Source: Cardiobacterium hominis
Lineage (GTDB): Bacteria; Pseudomonadota; Gammaproteobacteria; Cardiobacteriales; Cardiobacteriaceae
DNA length: 64,000 nt
NCBI RefSeq assembly: GCF_900637305.1
Contig: NZ_LR134365.1
Span: 1,171,501-1,235,500, forward strand
Direction of reading: 5' to 3'
Part shown: piece after piece, positions 35,284-43,525 of the stretch
Layout of the letters: each line of letters begins with the position of its first letter
Numbering within the stretch: the stretch's first letter is position 1
Program-made: the position numbers and the translations under genes
Notes under the pieces: model-generated
The model's input: the letters and a program-made list of their open reading frames with translations, nothing else
Told to the model about the DNA's origin: nothing
Database searches by the model: none

Positions 35284-36654
35284 TCAGGAGGCGATGGCTT
35301 CTGCCAGCGGCAGGTGCTTCTGCCCGCGGCCGACGCCGATGTAGTGGAAGCCGAGGTGGTAGAGGTCTTCCGGGTGGTACTGGTTGCGGCCGTCGATGAT
35401 GAGCAGGTGGCGCATTTTGCGGCGCAGGCGCTCGAAGTCCGGCTCGCGGAATTCCGGCCATTCGGTGACGAGCATCAGCGCGTCGGCGGCGGCGGTCGCG
35501 CTGTAGGCATCGTCGGTGAAGGTGAGGTCGCCGCGTTGTTGGGCGGGTTGGGGCAGGGCGGCGCGGGCGGTGTGCTGGGCGACGGGGTCGTAGGCGCGCA
35601 CTTTGGCGCCCGCTTCAAGCAGCGCTTCGATGAGGTCGATGCTCGGCGCTTCGCGCATGTCGTCGGTGCCGGGTTTGAAGGCCAGTCCCCAGACGGCGAT
35701 GGTTTTGCCTTTGAGGTTGTCGCCCAGTTCGGCGCGCAGTTTTTGGTAGAGGCGGTTTTTTTGGTGGCGGTTGCGGGTTTCGACGGCGTGCAGGACGTGC
35801 GGTTCGTAGCCTGTGCTTTCGGCCATGCTGACCAGTGCGCGCACGTCTTTGGGGAAGCAGGAGCCGCCATAGCCCGCGCCGGGGTGGATAAAGCGCGGGC
35901 CGATGCGCGGGTCGCTGCCGATGCCAAGACGGACGTTTTCGACGTCCACGCCGAGGTGTTCGCAGATGCCCGCGATTTCGTTCATGAAGGAGATGCGGGT
36001 GGCGAGCATGGCGTTGGCGGCGTATTTGGTCATTTCGGCGTCGCGCACGTTCATGGCGATGAGGCGCGCGCCTTGTGCGGTGAGCGGGGCGTAGAGCGCC
36101 TGCATTTGCGCGTGCGCGGCTTCGTTGTCGGCGCCGATGATGATGCGGTCGGGGTACATGAAGTCGCGGATGGCAACGCCTTCTTTGAGGAATTCGGGGT
36201 TGGAGACGACGTCGTAGGCGATGTTTTTGCCGCGCGCGGCGAGCGCTTCGGCGATGACGGCGCGCACTTTTTCGGCGGTGCCGACGGGGACGGTGGATTT
36301 GTTGATGATGATGGCCGGGTGTTCGAGGTTTTCGCCGATTTGCCGGGCGACGGCGAGGACGTGGCGGAGGTCTGCCGAGCCGTCTTCATCCGGCGGGGTG
36401 CCGACGGCGATGCAGTAGATGTGCGCGTCGTCCATTGCTTCGTGCAGGCAGGTGGTGAAGTTGAGGCGGCCGCTCGCGTGGTTTTTTTCGACGATGGTGT
36501 CAAGGCCGGGTTCGTAGATGGGCAGGATGCCATTTTTGAGGTTGTCGATTTTTTGCGGGCAGATGTCCACGCAGGTGACGTGGTGGCCGATGTCGGCGAA
36601 GCAGCTGCCTGCGACGAGGCCGACGTATCCGGTGCCGATTACTACTACGTTCAT
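35284..36654 (-). CDS. ugd: UDP-glucose 6-dehydrogenase
   Basis: Oxidises UDP-glucose to UDP-glucuronate with two NAD, a precursor for capsule, LPS or lipid A sugars. The 456-residue protein has the NAD motif VIGTGYVGLVAGSCFADIG, the KSTVPVGTAEKV segment, the catalytic Cys in GYGGSCFPKD (about residue 260) and the second Rossmann half (IAVWGLAFKPGTDDMREAPS). It appears to be a single-gene unit; the glycan cluster four kilobases away could use its product, but that link is only positional. Confidence 0.96.
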   Translation of the reverse strand: MNVVVIGTGYVGLVAGSCFADIGHHVTCVDICPQKIDNLKNGILPIYEPGLDTIVEKNHASGRLNFTTCLHEAMDDAHIYCIAVGTPPDEDGSADLRHVLAVARQIGENLEHPAIIINKSTVPVGTAEKVRAVIAEALAARGKNIAYDVVSNPEFLKEGVAIRDFMYPDRIIIGADNEAAHAQMQALYAPLTAQGARLIAMNVRDAEMTKYAANAMLATRISFMNEIAGICEHLGVDVENVRLGIGSDPRIGPRFIHPGAGYGGSCFPKDVRALVSMAESTGYEPHVLHAVETRNRHQKNRLYQKLRAELGDNLKGKTIAVWGLAFKPGTDDMREAPSIDLIEALLEAGAKVRAYDPVAQHTARAALPQPAQQRGDLTFTDDAYSATAAADALMLVTEWPEFREPDFERLRRKMRHLLIIDGRNQYHPEDLYHLGFHYIGVGRGQKHLPLAEAIAS

Positions 36655-36726
36655 GGTCTTCTCCTGGGTTGGGTGTAGGTTTTGGAAAGGGTTTGGGTGC
36701 GGGGTTTGTCAGGGTGTTGGCGCTGT

Positions 36727-36794
36727 GCGGGGTGTTTGCTGGGATTCTGTGCTTTTGCGCTGCATGGTTTTGTCGCTGCGCGGGGTGTTTGCTG
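36727..36794. repeat. 15-base direct repeat upstream of ugd
   Basis: GCGGGGTGTTTGCTG occurs at 36727-36741 and 36780-36794, 53 bases apart, in the otherwise gene-free interval 36655-36920. Nothing coding is seen there. Confidence 0.6.
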
Positions 36795-36805
36795 CCCCCT
36801 CCCCA

Positions 36806-36828
36806 GCCCTCCCCCACGGGGGAGGGGC
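36806..36828. repeat. GC-rich palindrome, copy 1
   Basis: CCTCCCCC and GGGGGAGG pair around two bases. It resembles the C-rich/G-rich stems at 42098, 43411 and 45381. There is no T run, so it is not a normal terminator. Confidence 0.55.
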
Positions 36829-36920
36829 AGAACGGCGGCAGCAGGCAACCCGCGGCGCGACGACTTGTGTGGCTGTTTTTTGGTAAAAGCGTTGTGCATG
36901 GGCGTGTTTCCGTTATTCGC

Positions 36921-38240
36921 TCAACACGGCAGGCGCAGGGTGATTTGCAGGCCGCCGAGGGCGCTGCGGCCGAGTTCGAGGCTGCCGTCGTAGGTTTCGG
37001 CGAGGTCGGCGGCGATGGGGATGCCAAGGCCGTTGCCGGCGGTGCTTTGGTCGAAGCGTTCGCCGCGGCGGGGGACGCGGGCGATTTGTTCGTCGGTGAG
37101 GCCGGGGCCGTCGTCTTCGATGGTGATTTGGATGTGGCCGCGTTTGGCATCGGCAAAGTGGCGCGCTTCGGTGCGGACGCGGCTGGCCGCCCATTTGCCC
37201 GCGTTGTCGAGCAGGTTGCCGAGCATTTCTTCGAGGTCGGTTTGTTCGGCGCGCAGGTGCAGGTCGCCGTCGGTGTGCAGTTGCCAGTCAAGGTTTCGCG
37301 CGGCGTGCAGGCGGCGCATGAGGGCGGTGAGTTGGGCGAGGCTTGCCGCGAGGTCGATGCGGCGCATGTCGCCCGCGCCGCTGCCCGCGCGGGCCAGGTG
37401 GCGCTCGATGAGGCGGTTCATGTTGTCGATGTGTTGGCGGGTGTGTTCGTTGTGCGCTTCGCTGCCGAGCAGGGCGAGTGGTTTTTTCAGGGCGTGGCTG
37501 AGGTCGGCGGCGTGGCCGCGGGCGCGGGCGACGATGCGCGCGTTGCGCTCCAGCATGTCGTCGATTTCGCGCGCCAGCGGGTCGAGGTCGGGGCCGTAGC
37601 CGGTGCCGACGCGGGTTTGTTCGCCGCTGTGGATGGCACGCAGGGCGTGGTGCAGGCGGCGCAGCGGGGTGAGGCCGAGGTGGATTTGCAGCCACAGCGA
37701 GAGGAGCAGGGTGATGATCATGCCCATCAGCATGAGGATGAGGATGCTGTCGAGGCGGCTGAGTTCGGTGTCGGTCGCTTGTGCCGGGCCGTAGGTGTGC
37801 AGGGTGATGGTGCGCCCGCCGAGGGTTTGTTCGCGTTTGATGCCGAGCAGCGGCTCGCCGGTCGGGCCGGTCAGGCGGTAGAGGGCGGGGTCGCGGCTGA
37901 TGCGGGTGGCGTTTTCGGGGTTGAGGCTGCTGTCCCAGAGGGAGCGCGAGTGTTTGTGGTTTTGGCCGTCGTCGAGTTGCCAGTACCAGCCGGAGAAGAT
38001 GGTGCGGTATTCTTCGGGGGCGAGTGCCGGGTCGTGGTAGATGTGGCCGCTGTCGCCCGCGCGCAGGCTGCTCGCGAGGCGGTCGGCGCGTTCGTTCAGG
38101 GTCGCCGCCATGCTGCGCAGGATGGTGTTGTGCAGGCGGTCGCGCAGCAGGTAGCCGCCGCCCGCCATCAGGGCGAGGGTGGTGAGGATGCCAAGGATGA
38201 GCAGGCGCTGCGAGAGGCCGAGGTTTTCGCGCAGGGTCAT
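36921..38240 (-). CDS. PhoQ-like sensor histidine kinase
   Basis: A 439-residue inner-membrane kinase: spans near 12-32 and 165-185 enclose a periplasmic sensor of about 130 residues, then HAMP, a PhoQ-type H box HAADLSHALKKPLALL (His near 248), N box EEMLGNLLDNAGKWA, and G boxes EDDGPGLTDEQ and GNGLGIPIAADLAE. The sensor is not strongly acidic, so magnesium sensing as in PhoQ is uncertain. Its start overlaps the regulator gene by four bases. Confidence 0.92.
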   Translation of the reverse strand: MTLRENLGLSQRLLILGILTTLALMAGGGYLLRDRLHNTILRSMAATLNERADRLASSLRAGDSGHIYHDPALAPEEYRTIFSGWYWQLDDGQNHKHSRSLWDSSLNPENATRISRDPALYRLTGPTGEPLLGIKREQTLGGRTITLHTYGPAQATDTELSRLDSILILMLMGMIITLLLSLWLQIHLGLTPLRRLHHALRAIHSGEQTRVGTGYGPDLDPLAREIDDMLERNARIVARARGHAADLSHALKKPLALLGSEAHNEHTRQHIDNMNRLIERHLARAGSGAGDMRRIDLAASLAQLTALMRRLHAARNLDWQLHTDGDLHLRAEQTDLEEMLGNLLDNAGKWAASRVRTEARHFADAKRGHIQITIEDDGPGLTDEQIARVPRRGERFDQSTAGNGLGIPIAADLAETYDGSLELGRSALGGLQITLRLPC

Positions 38241-38914
38241 GTGTCGTCCTTCGGGGTTTCGGCGGCGAGCATGAAGCCGCGGCCGCGGATGGTGTGCAGG
38301 AGCGGTACGCCCAGTTTGCGGCGGATGCGGCTGATGAGGACGTCCAGCGTGTTGGAGTCGGGGTCGCTGTCGCGCGCATAGACGTGTTCGAGGATTTCGC
38401 CACGGCTGACGACGGTGCCCGGCTGGTGCATGAGGTAGGCGAGGATGCGTTCTTCTTGCGCGGTGAGGGTGAGGCGGCGGCCGTCCAGGTGGAAGCGCGC
38501 TTGCAGGGTGTCGTAGCTCAGGCTGCCGACGTGCAGGGTGGTGTCGGCGTGGCCGCGGCTACGGCGTAGCAGGGCGCGCAGGCGCAGCACGACTTCTTCG
38601 TGCAGGAAGGGTTTGGTGAGGTAGTCGTCCGCGCCCGCGTTGAAGCCGGCGAGTTTGTCGCTCCAGCGGCTGCGCCCGGTGAGGATGAGGACGGGGTAGG
38701 TCTGGCCTTGTTCGCGCCAGTGGGTGAGCAGGCTGATGCCGTCCATGCCAGGCAGGCCGAGGTCAAGTACGGCGGCGTCGTAGGTTTCGGTGCTGCCGAG
38801 GAAGGCGGCTTCGTTGCCGTCGTGCGCGGTTTCGGCAATCATCCCCGCTTCTTGCAGGACGTTCGCGAGGCTTTGCGCCAGCTCGCGGTCGTCTTCGACG
38901 ATGAGGATTCGCAT
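38237..38914 (-). CDS. OmpR/PhoP-family response regulator
   Basis: A 225-residue regulator with an N-terminal receiver (acidic pair ED, phospho-acceptor Asp near 51 in AAVLDLGLPG, Lys in YLTKPF) and a C-terminal winged helix (LTAQEERILAYLMHQPG, then SNTLDVLISRIRRKLG). The order with the kinase matches PhoPQ/QseBC-like systems. The start shares one base with the stop of the PepSY gene upstream. Targets are unknown; autoregulation of the operon is common for such systems. Confidence 0.93.
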   Translation of the reverse strand: MRILIVEDDRELAQSLANVLQEAGMIAETAHDGNEAAFLGSTETYDAAVLDLGLPGMDGISLLTHWREQGQTYPVLILTGRSRWSDKLAGFNAGADDYLTKPFLHEEVVLRLRALLRRSRGHADTTLHVGSLSYDTLQARFHLDGRRLTLTAQEERILAYLMHQPGTVVSRGEILEHVYARDSDPDSNTLDVLISRIRRKLGVPLLHTIRGRGFMLAAETPKDDT

Positions 38915-39603
38915 CAGCGCACCTCGATTTCGTCTTCGCTCAGCGGGCGGCCGCTGAAGGGGTCAAGCGAGATTTCGGTCAGGGTGCCGTCGTCGAGTTG
39001 CAGGTCGATTTCGTAGAAGGGGCGGGCGTTGCGATCATATTTGAGTTCCACTTCCAGTACGTGTCCGGGGTGGTTTTTTTGTAGCGCGTCCAGCAGGTCG
39101 GCCAGCGGTTTCATCCCGGCGGGCAGGTGGTCAAATTCGGCGACGGCTTCGCCGTTTTGTGCATCAACAAAGACGTCGTGACTGCGCCCGGCGTCGTCCA
39201 TGATGCGGATTTGGTAGAAGTAGCGCTCTTGGTGGCGGCGCAGGTCGAGGTCAACGACGCGCCCCGGCTGTTGTGCCAGCGCCTGGCGCAGCAGCTCTGC
39301 CGCGGGCAGGAGTCGCAGCGGTGCTTCCGGCGCGACTTCTTCGCCGGTCATGGCGTCAATGTGGATTTCCTGCCGCTCGCCGCCGACGGAAAGCAGTTTG
39401 ACTTCGTAAATGTTGCGACCGCTGCGGTTGCGGTCCAGCTCCACATCCAGCACGCGCCCCGGATAGCGCGCCTGCACCGCGGCAAGGATTTCAGCGAGCG
39501 GCTTGAAGCGCCCGGCCTGCACGGCTTGGCGCGCCGTGTCCTGGTCGGCGGTGAAGGCGGCCAGCAAGACACTGGCGGGAAGGAGGAGGAAAAATCGTTT
39601 CAT
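38914..39603 (-). CDS. exported protein with three PepSY-like units
   Basis: A 229-residue protein with a signal peptide (MKRFFLLLPASVLLAAFT) and three similar units, each with a helix then strands of the pattern GRVLDVELDRNRSGRNIYEV (ending IDAMTG, VDAQNG or LDPFSG). These are PepSY-type domains, often found in periplasmic inhibitors or sensors. AGGA lies seven bases before this ATG; a start two codons earlier is possible. As first gene of the operon, ahead of a regulator and kinase, it may modulate the sensor. Confidence 0.85.
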   Translation of the reverse strand: MKRFFLLLPASVLLAAFTADQDTARQAVQAGRFKPLAEILAAVQARYPGRVLDVELDRNRSGRNIYEVKLLSVGGERQEIHIDAMTGEEVAPEAPLRLLPAAELLRQALAQQPGRVVDLDLRRHQERYFYQIRIMDDAGRSHDVFVDAQNGEAVAEFDHLPAGMKPLADLLDALQKNHPGHVLEVELKYDRNARPFYEIDLQLDDGTLTEISLDPFSGRPLSEDEIEVR

Positions 39604-39711
39604 GGGCATATCCTGACAGAAGGCGTTTGAACGAAACGTGAACCGCCCTGTCAAAGACCGTTCACGAAGATTTTGCGATAATCCGCCGCACCATAAACCA
39701 GACCCGCTTTC

Positions 39712-40854
39712 ATGAACAACGCCCCGCGCATCGCCCTCTATTCACACGACACCATGGGACTCGGCCACATCCGCCGTACCTCGCTCCTCGCCCGCGCCCT
39801 GCGCCGCCCGCCGCTCAATGCGCACGTACTGCTCCTCTCCGGCATCCGCGAATCCGGCGCCTACCCGCTGCCGGACGGCATCGACAGCATCACCCTGCCC
39901 GCCTACCGCAAACGCGGCGACGGCAGCTACGGCGCCCGCGCGCTGGGCATCCCGCTCGATGACCTCATCGCCCTGCGCAGCCAGACACTTGCCGCCGCGC
40001 TGGACGCCTTCGCGCCCGACCTCCTCATCGTGGATAACGTCGCCCGCGGCGCGCTCGGCGAACTGGACGCAAGCCTCGCCCGGCAACGCGCGCGCGGTTG
40101 CCGCATCGTCCTCGGCCTGCGCGACATCATCGACGAACCCGCAGCCGTCGCCCGCCAATGGCAAAAACTGCGCACCCTCGACACCATCCGCGACTACTAC
40201 GACGCCGTCTGGATATACGGCGACGCCCGCCTCTACGACACCGTCGCCGCCTACGGCCTCGCCGCCGCGGACAAACCCATTACCTACCTCGGCTACCCCG
40301 ACCCGCTCCAGCGTGCAGAAACCAGCCCCGCCTCCGACAACGATGCCCCCTACGCCCTCTGCCTCCTCGGTGGCGGGCAGGACGGCTACGCCCTCGCCGA
40401 AGCCTTCGCCCGCACCACCCTGCCCGACGGCTGGCGCGCCATCCTGCTGACCGGGGCGATGATGCCCGCCGCCGAACGCGCCCAACTCGCCGCCATCCTC
40501 GCCGACCGCCCCGACTACCAACTGCTCGAATTCACCCCCGAACCGCTGGCGCTGATGCGCGGCGCGCGCGCCATCATCGCCATGAGCGGCTACAACACCA
40601 CCCTCGAACTGCTCGCGCTCAACGCCCCCATGCTGCTCGTGCCGCGCATCAAACCGCGGCGCGAACAATGGCTGCGCGCCGTGCGCCTTGCCGAACTCGG
40701 CCTTGCCGACTGCCTGCACCCGGACGAACTCAGCCCCGCCCGCCTCAGCGCCTGGTTGGCAGACGCCCGCCCGCGCAAAACCGCCCGCGACCGGCTCGAC
40801 TTCAACGGCCTGGAACACATCAACCGCGAAACCCTCGCCCTGCTCACACCATAA
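39712..40854 (+). CDS. MurG-like (GT28-type) glycosyltransferase
   Basis: A 380-residue GT-B protein. The N-terminal half has the glycine loop SHDTMGLGHIRRTSLLARAL; the C-terminal half has CLLGGGQDGYALAEAFA and MSGYNTTLELLALNAPMLLV, like the nucleotide-sugar site of MurG. Acceptor and donor are unknown. It resembles the COG4671-type predicted glycosyltransferases. It is the first gene of the glycan cluster, 11 bases before the next glycosyltransferase. GATAAT with an upstream TGC (39677-39682) may be its extended -10. Confidence 0.82.
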   Translation: MNNAPRIALYSHDTMGLGHIRRTSLLARALRRPPLNAHVLLLSGIRESGAYPLPDGIDSITLPAYRKRGDGSYGARALGIPLDDLIALRSQTLAAALDAFAPDLLIVDNVARGALGELDASLARQRARGCRIVLGLRDIIDEPAAVARQWQKLRTLDTIRDYYDAVWIYGDARLYDTVAAYGLAAADKPITYLGYPDPLQRAETSPASDNDAPYALCLLGGGQDGYALAEAFARTTLPDGWRAILLTGAMMPAAERAQLAAILADRPDYQLLEFTPEPLALMRGARAIIAMSGYNTTLELLALNAPMLLVPRIKPRREQWLRAVRLAELGLADCLHPDELSPARLSAWLADARPRKTARDRLDFNGLEHINRETLALLTP

Positions 40855-40865
40855 AAGGAACGACC

Positions 40866-42071
40866 ATGACCGACGCCCCCATCGCCTACATCCTCAAACG
40901 CTACCCGCGCTTCTCCGAAACCTTCGTCGTCAACGAAATCCTCGCCCACGAAGCCGCCGGACAAGCCATCGAAATCTACGCCCTCGGCCCCGTACAAGAA
41001 ACCCACTTCCAGGAAGCCATCGCCCGCGTGCGTGCGCCGGTGCGCCGCATCCGCCACCAATACCACGACACCGAACTCTACTGGCAACTGCTCACCAAAG
41101 CCCACGCCACCCTGCCCGCCTTCGACGCCAACGCCGCGCTTGCCGAAAACCACAGCGCCGCCACCATTGGCCAGGCGGCAGTACTGGCGCTCAAAATCCA
41201 CGAACGCGGCATCCGCCACCTGCACGCCCACTTCGGCACCCAGGCGGCGACCATCGCCCGCCTCGCCGCGCGCTTTGCCGCCGTCACCTACAGCATCACC
41301 GCACACGCCAAAGACATCTACCACGAATACAGCGAACCGGTGAACCTCGCCCGCAAAATCGCCGACGCCGCCTTCACCATCACCGTCTCCGACTACAACC
41401 TCGCCCACCTGCGCGAACAATACCCCGCTGAAGCGCCCGTGTACCGCATCTACAACGGACTCGACCTCGAACAATTCCCCTACCACGCGCCCGAAAACCG
41501 CCCGCCGCACCTCCTCGCCGTCGGCCGCCTCGTCGAAAAAAAAGGCTTCCCCGACCTCATAGACGCCATCGCCACCCTGCGCGAACGCGGCATAAACTGC
41601 ACCTGCGACATCATCGGCGACGGTAACCAGCGCGAGACACTCGCCGCACACATCGCCCGCTTACAACTTGCCGACCGCGTGCGCCTCCTCGGCAACCGCA
41701 GCCAGGCAGAAGTCAAAAACCACATCCGGCAGGCGGCGATGCTCATCGCCCCCAGCATCATCAGCGCTGACGGCGACCGCGACGGCCTGCCGACCATCCT
41801 CGTCGAAGCCATGGCGCTCGGCACCCCGTGCATCAGCACAAACATCGTCGGCATCCCCGAACTCGTGCGCGACGGCGACACCGGCCTGCTCGCCCCGCCC
41901 AACGACCCGCCCGCACTCGCCGACACCATCGCCCGCCTGCTCAACGACCCGGCACTCGCCGTGCGCCTCGCGACCAACGCCCGCGCCCTCATCGAACGTG
42001 ACTACAACATCCACGCCAACACCGCCCAACTACGCGAACACATCCGCGCCAGCATCGCGGCGCAAAAATAA
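40866..42071 (+). CDS. GT4-family glycosyltransferase
   Basis: A 401-residue retaining glycosyltransferase of the GT-B fold: YILKRYPRFSETFVVNEI at the N-terminus, the LLAVGRLVEKKGFPDLIDAI strand-loop and the family's late EX7E region (DGLPTILVEAMALGTPCIST). The N-terminus resembles colanic-acid/exopolysaccharide transferases such as WcaL or AmsK. AAGGAA lies six bases before the ATG. The substrate is unknown. Confidence 0.88.
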   Translation: MTDAPIAYILKRYPRFSETFVVNEILAHEAAGQAIEIYALGPVQETHFQEAIARVRAPVRRIRHQYHDTELYWQLLTKAHATLPAFDANAALAENHSAATIGQAAVLALKIHERGIRHLHAHFGTQAATIARLAARFAAVTYSITAHAKDIYHEYSEPVNLARKIADAAFTITVSDYNLAHLREQYPAEAPVYRIYNGLDLEQFPYHAPENRPPHLLAVGRLVEKKGFPDLIDAIATLRERGINCTCDIIGDGNQRETLAAHIARLQLADRVRLLGNRSQAEVKNHIRQAAMLIAPSIISADGDRDGLPTILVEAMALGTPCISTNIVGIPELVRDGDTGLLAPPNDPPALADTIARLLNDPALAVRLATNARALIERDYNIHANTAQLREHIRASIAAQK

Positions 42072-42097
42072 AATACCGCCCTCTCCGCCAGCCAGCC

Positions 42098-42200
42098 CCC
42101 TCCCTCGCAGGACGCGTAGCGTCCGCAGCGGGGGAGGGCAGGGGAGGGGGGGGTGAAAATTTGCGAAGCGACAACCTTCCCAATATACATACCCCCCACC
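42098..42200. repeat. GC-rich palindrome with conserved flank, copy 2
   Basis: CCCTCCCTCGC (42098-42108) pairs with GCGGGGGAGGG (42128-42138), 10 of 11 plus one wobble, around a perfect inner stem GGACGC-GTA-GCGTCC. The flank at 42163-42200 (GCGAAGCGACAACC...CCCAATA) recurs at 45461-45495 beside copy 4. It fills the gap between the two GT4 genes. Confidence 0.7.
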
Positions 42201-42236
42201 CGCTACCGCGTATGTAAAACCAACAGCAAACCCGAC

Positions 42237-43391
42237 ATGAAAAAACACATCGCCTACCTCTGCGCCGACCCCGGCATCCCCGTCTATGGCAACAAAGGCG
42301 CGTCTATCCACGTACAAAACATCATCCGTGCCTTCATCCGCGCCGGACACCGCGTCACCCTCTTTGCCAACCGCATCGACGGCACCCCGCCGCCGGGACT
42401 CGAAACCGTCCACCTCGTGCCGCTGCCCGCGCCGCCCAAAGGCGACAACGAAACCCGCGCCCGCGCCATCCTTGCCGCGCACGACACCATCACCGCCGCC
42501 ATCGCCGCGCACGCCCCCTACGACCTCCTCTACGAACGCTACTCCCTCTGGAGTGACATCGGCATGCGCTACGCCGAAGCGGCGGACATCCCATCCGTCC
42601 TCGAAGTCAACGCGCCGCTCATCGACGAACAACGCACCCACCGCGAACTCGTCCTGCCCGCCGAAGCCGAAACCATCGCCAAGAGCGCCTTTTCCCGTGC
42701 CCGCGAACTCATCGCCGTCTCGCCCGGCGTCGCCGCCTACCTCAAAAACTGGCCGCACCGGCGCATCACCACCCTCGCCAACGGCGTTGAACCCCAAACC
42801 TTCGCCGCCGCCCTGCCCATCCGCGCCGCCCGCCGCGACGGAGAGACCCGCATCGGCTTCCTCGGCACCCTCAAACCCTGGCACGGCCTGCCGCTCCTGG
42901 TTGAAGCCTTCGCCCGCGTCCACGCCGAACACCCCACCGCGCGCCTGCACATCATCGGCGACGGCCCCGGCAGGGCAGACCTCGAAACCGACCTTGCCGC
43001 CCGCGGCCTCACTCCCTACGCCCACATCAGCGGCAGCATCGCCGCCGCCGACGTTCCCGCCGCCCTCGGCCAAATCGATATCGCCACCGCCCCCTACCCG
43101 GCGCAGGACAACTTCTACTTCTCGCCGCTGAAAATCTACGAATACCACGCCGCCGGACTACCCGTCATCACCAGCCGCGTCGGCCACCTCGCCGAAGTCG
43201 TGCACGACGGCGAAGACGGCCTGCTCGTGCCGCCGGACGACCCACAAGCACTCGCCGACGCCATCCTCTCCCTCGCCCGCAACCCCGCGCACCGCACCCA
43301 CCTCGGCGACGCCGGCCGCATCCGCGTCGCCCGCGAACACAGCTGGGAAAGCGTCGCCGCAAAAATCCTCGCGCTGGCGGAAGAAACCTGA
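42237..43391 (+). CDS. GT4-family glycosyltransferase (second)
   Basis: A 384-residue GT-B protein: AYLCADPGIPVYGNKGASIH at the N-terminus, IGFLGTLKPWHGLPLLVEAF, IIGDGPGRADLE, and the EX7E region with SPLKIYEYHAAGLPVITS. The N-terminal glycine-rich loop and GASIHV are like those of GT4 enzymes in polysaccharide clusters. The repeat-containing gap before it could separate expression from the first two genes, but no terminator is seen. Confidence 0.88.
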   Translation: MKKHIAYLCADPGIPVYGNKGASIHVQNIIRAFIRAGHRVTLFANRIDGTPPPGLETVHLVPLPAPPKGDNETRARAILAAHDTITAAIAAHAPYDLLYERYSLWSDIGMRYAEAADIPSVLEVNAPLIDEQRTHRELVLPAEAETIAKSAFSRARELIAVSPGVAAYLKNWPHRRITTLANGVEPQTFAAALPIRAARRDGETRIGFLGTLKPWHGLPLLVEAFARVHAEHPTARLHIIGDGPGRADLETDLAARGLTPYAHISGSIAAADVPAALGQIDIATAPYPAQDNFYFSPLKIYEYHAAGLPVITSRVGHLAEVVHDGEDGLLVPPDDPQALADAILSLARNPAHRTHLGDAGRIRVAREHSWESVAAKILALAEET

Positions 43392-43410
43392 CACCCGCCA
43401 TCCCAAACAC

Positions 43411-43444
43411 CCCACCCCCTGTGGGTGAGGGGTAGGGGTGGGGT
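43411..43444. repeat. GC-rich palindrome, copy 3
   Basis: CCCCACCCC (43411-43419) pairs perfectly with GGGGTGGGG (43436-43444) across 16 bases, just after the second GT4 gene. It is a shorter member of the same dispersed family. Confidence 0.6.
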
Positions 43445-43525
43445 TACTGACAGCACGCACGCAGCCACATCGCCCTGCCCCAGCAGACCCTAAACACAAA
43501 CACCCTGCCCAACAACAAAAAAACC

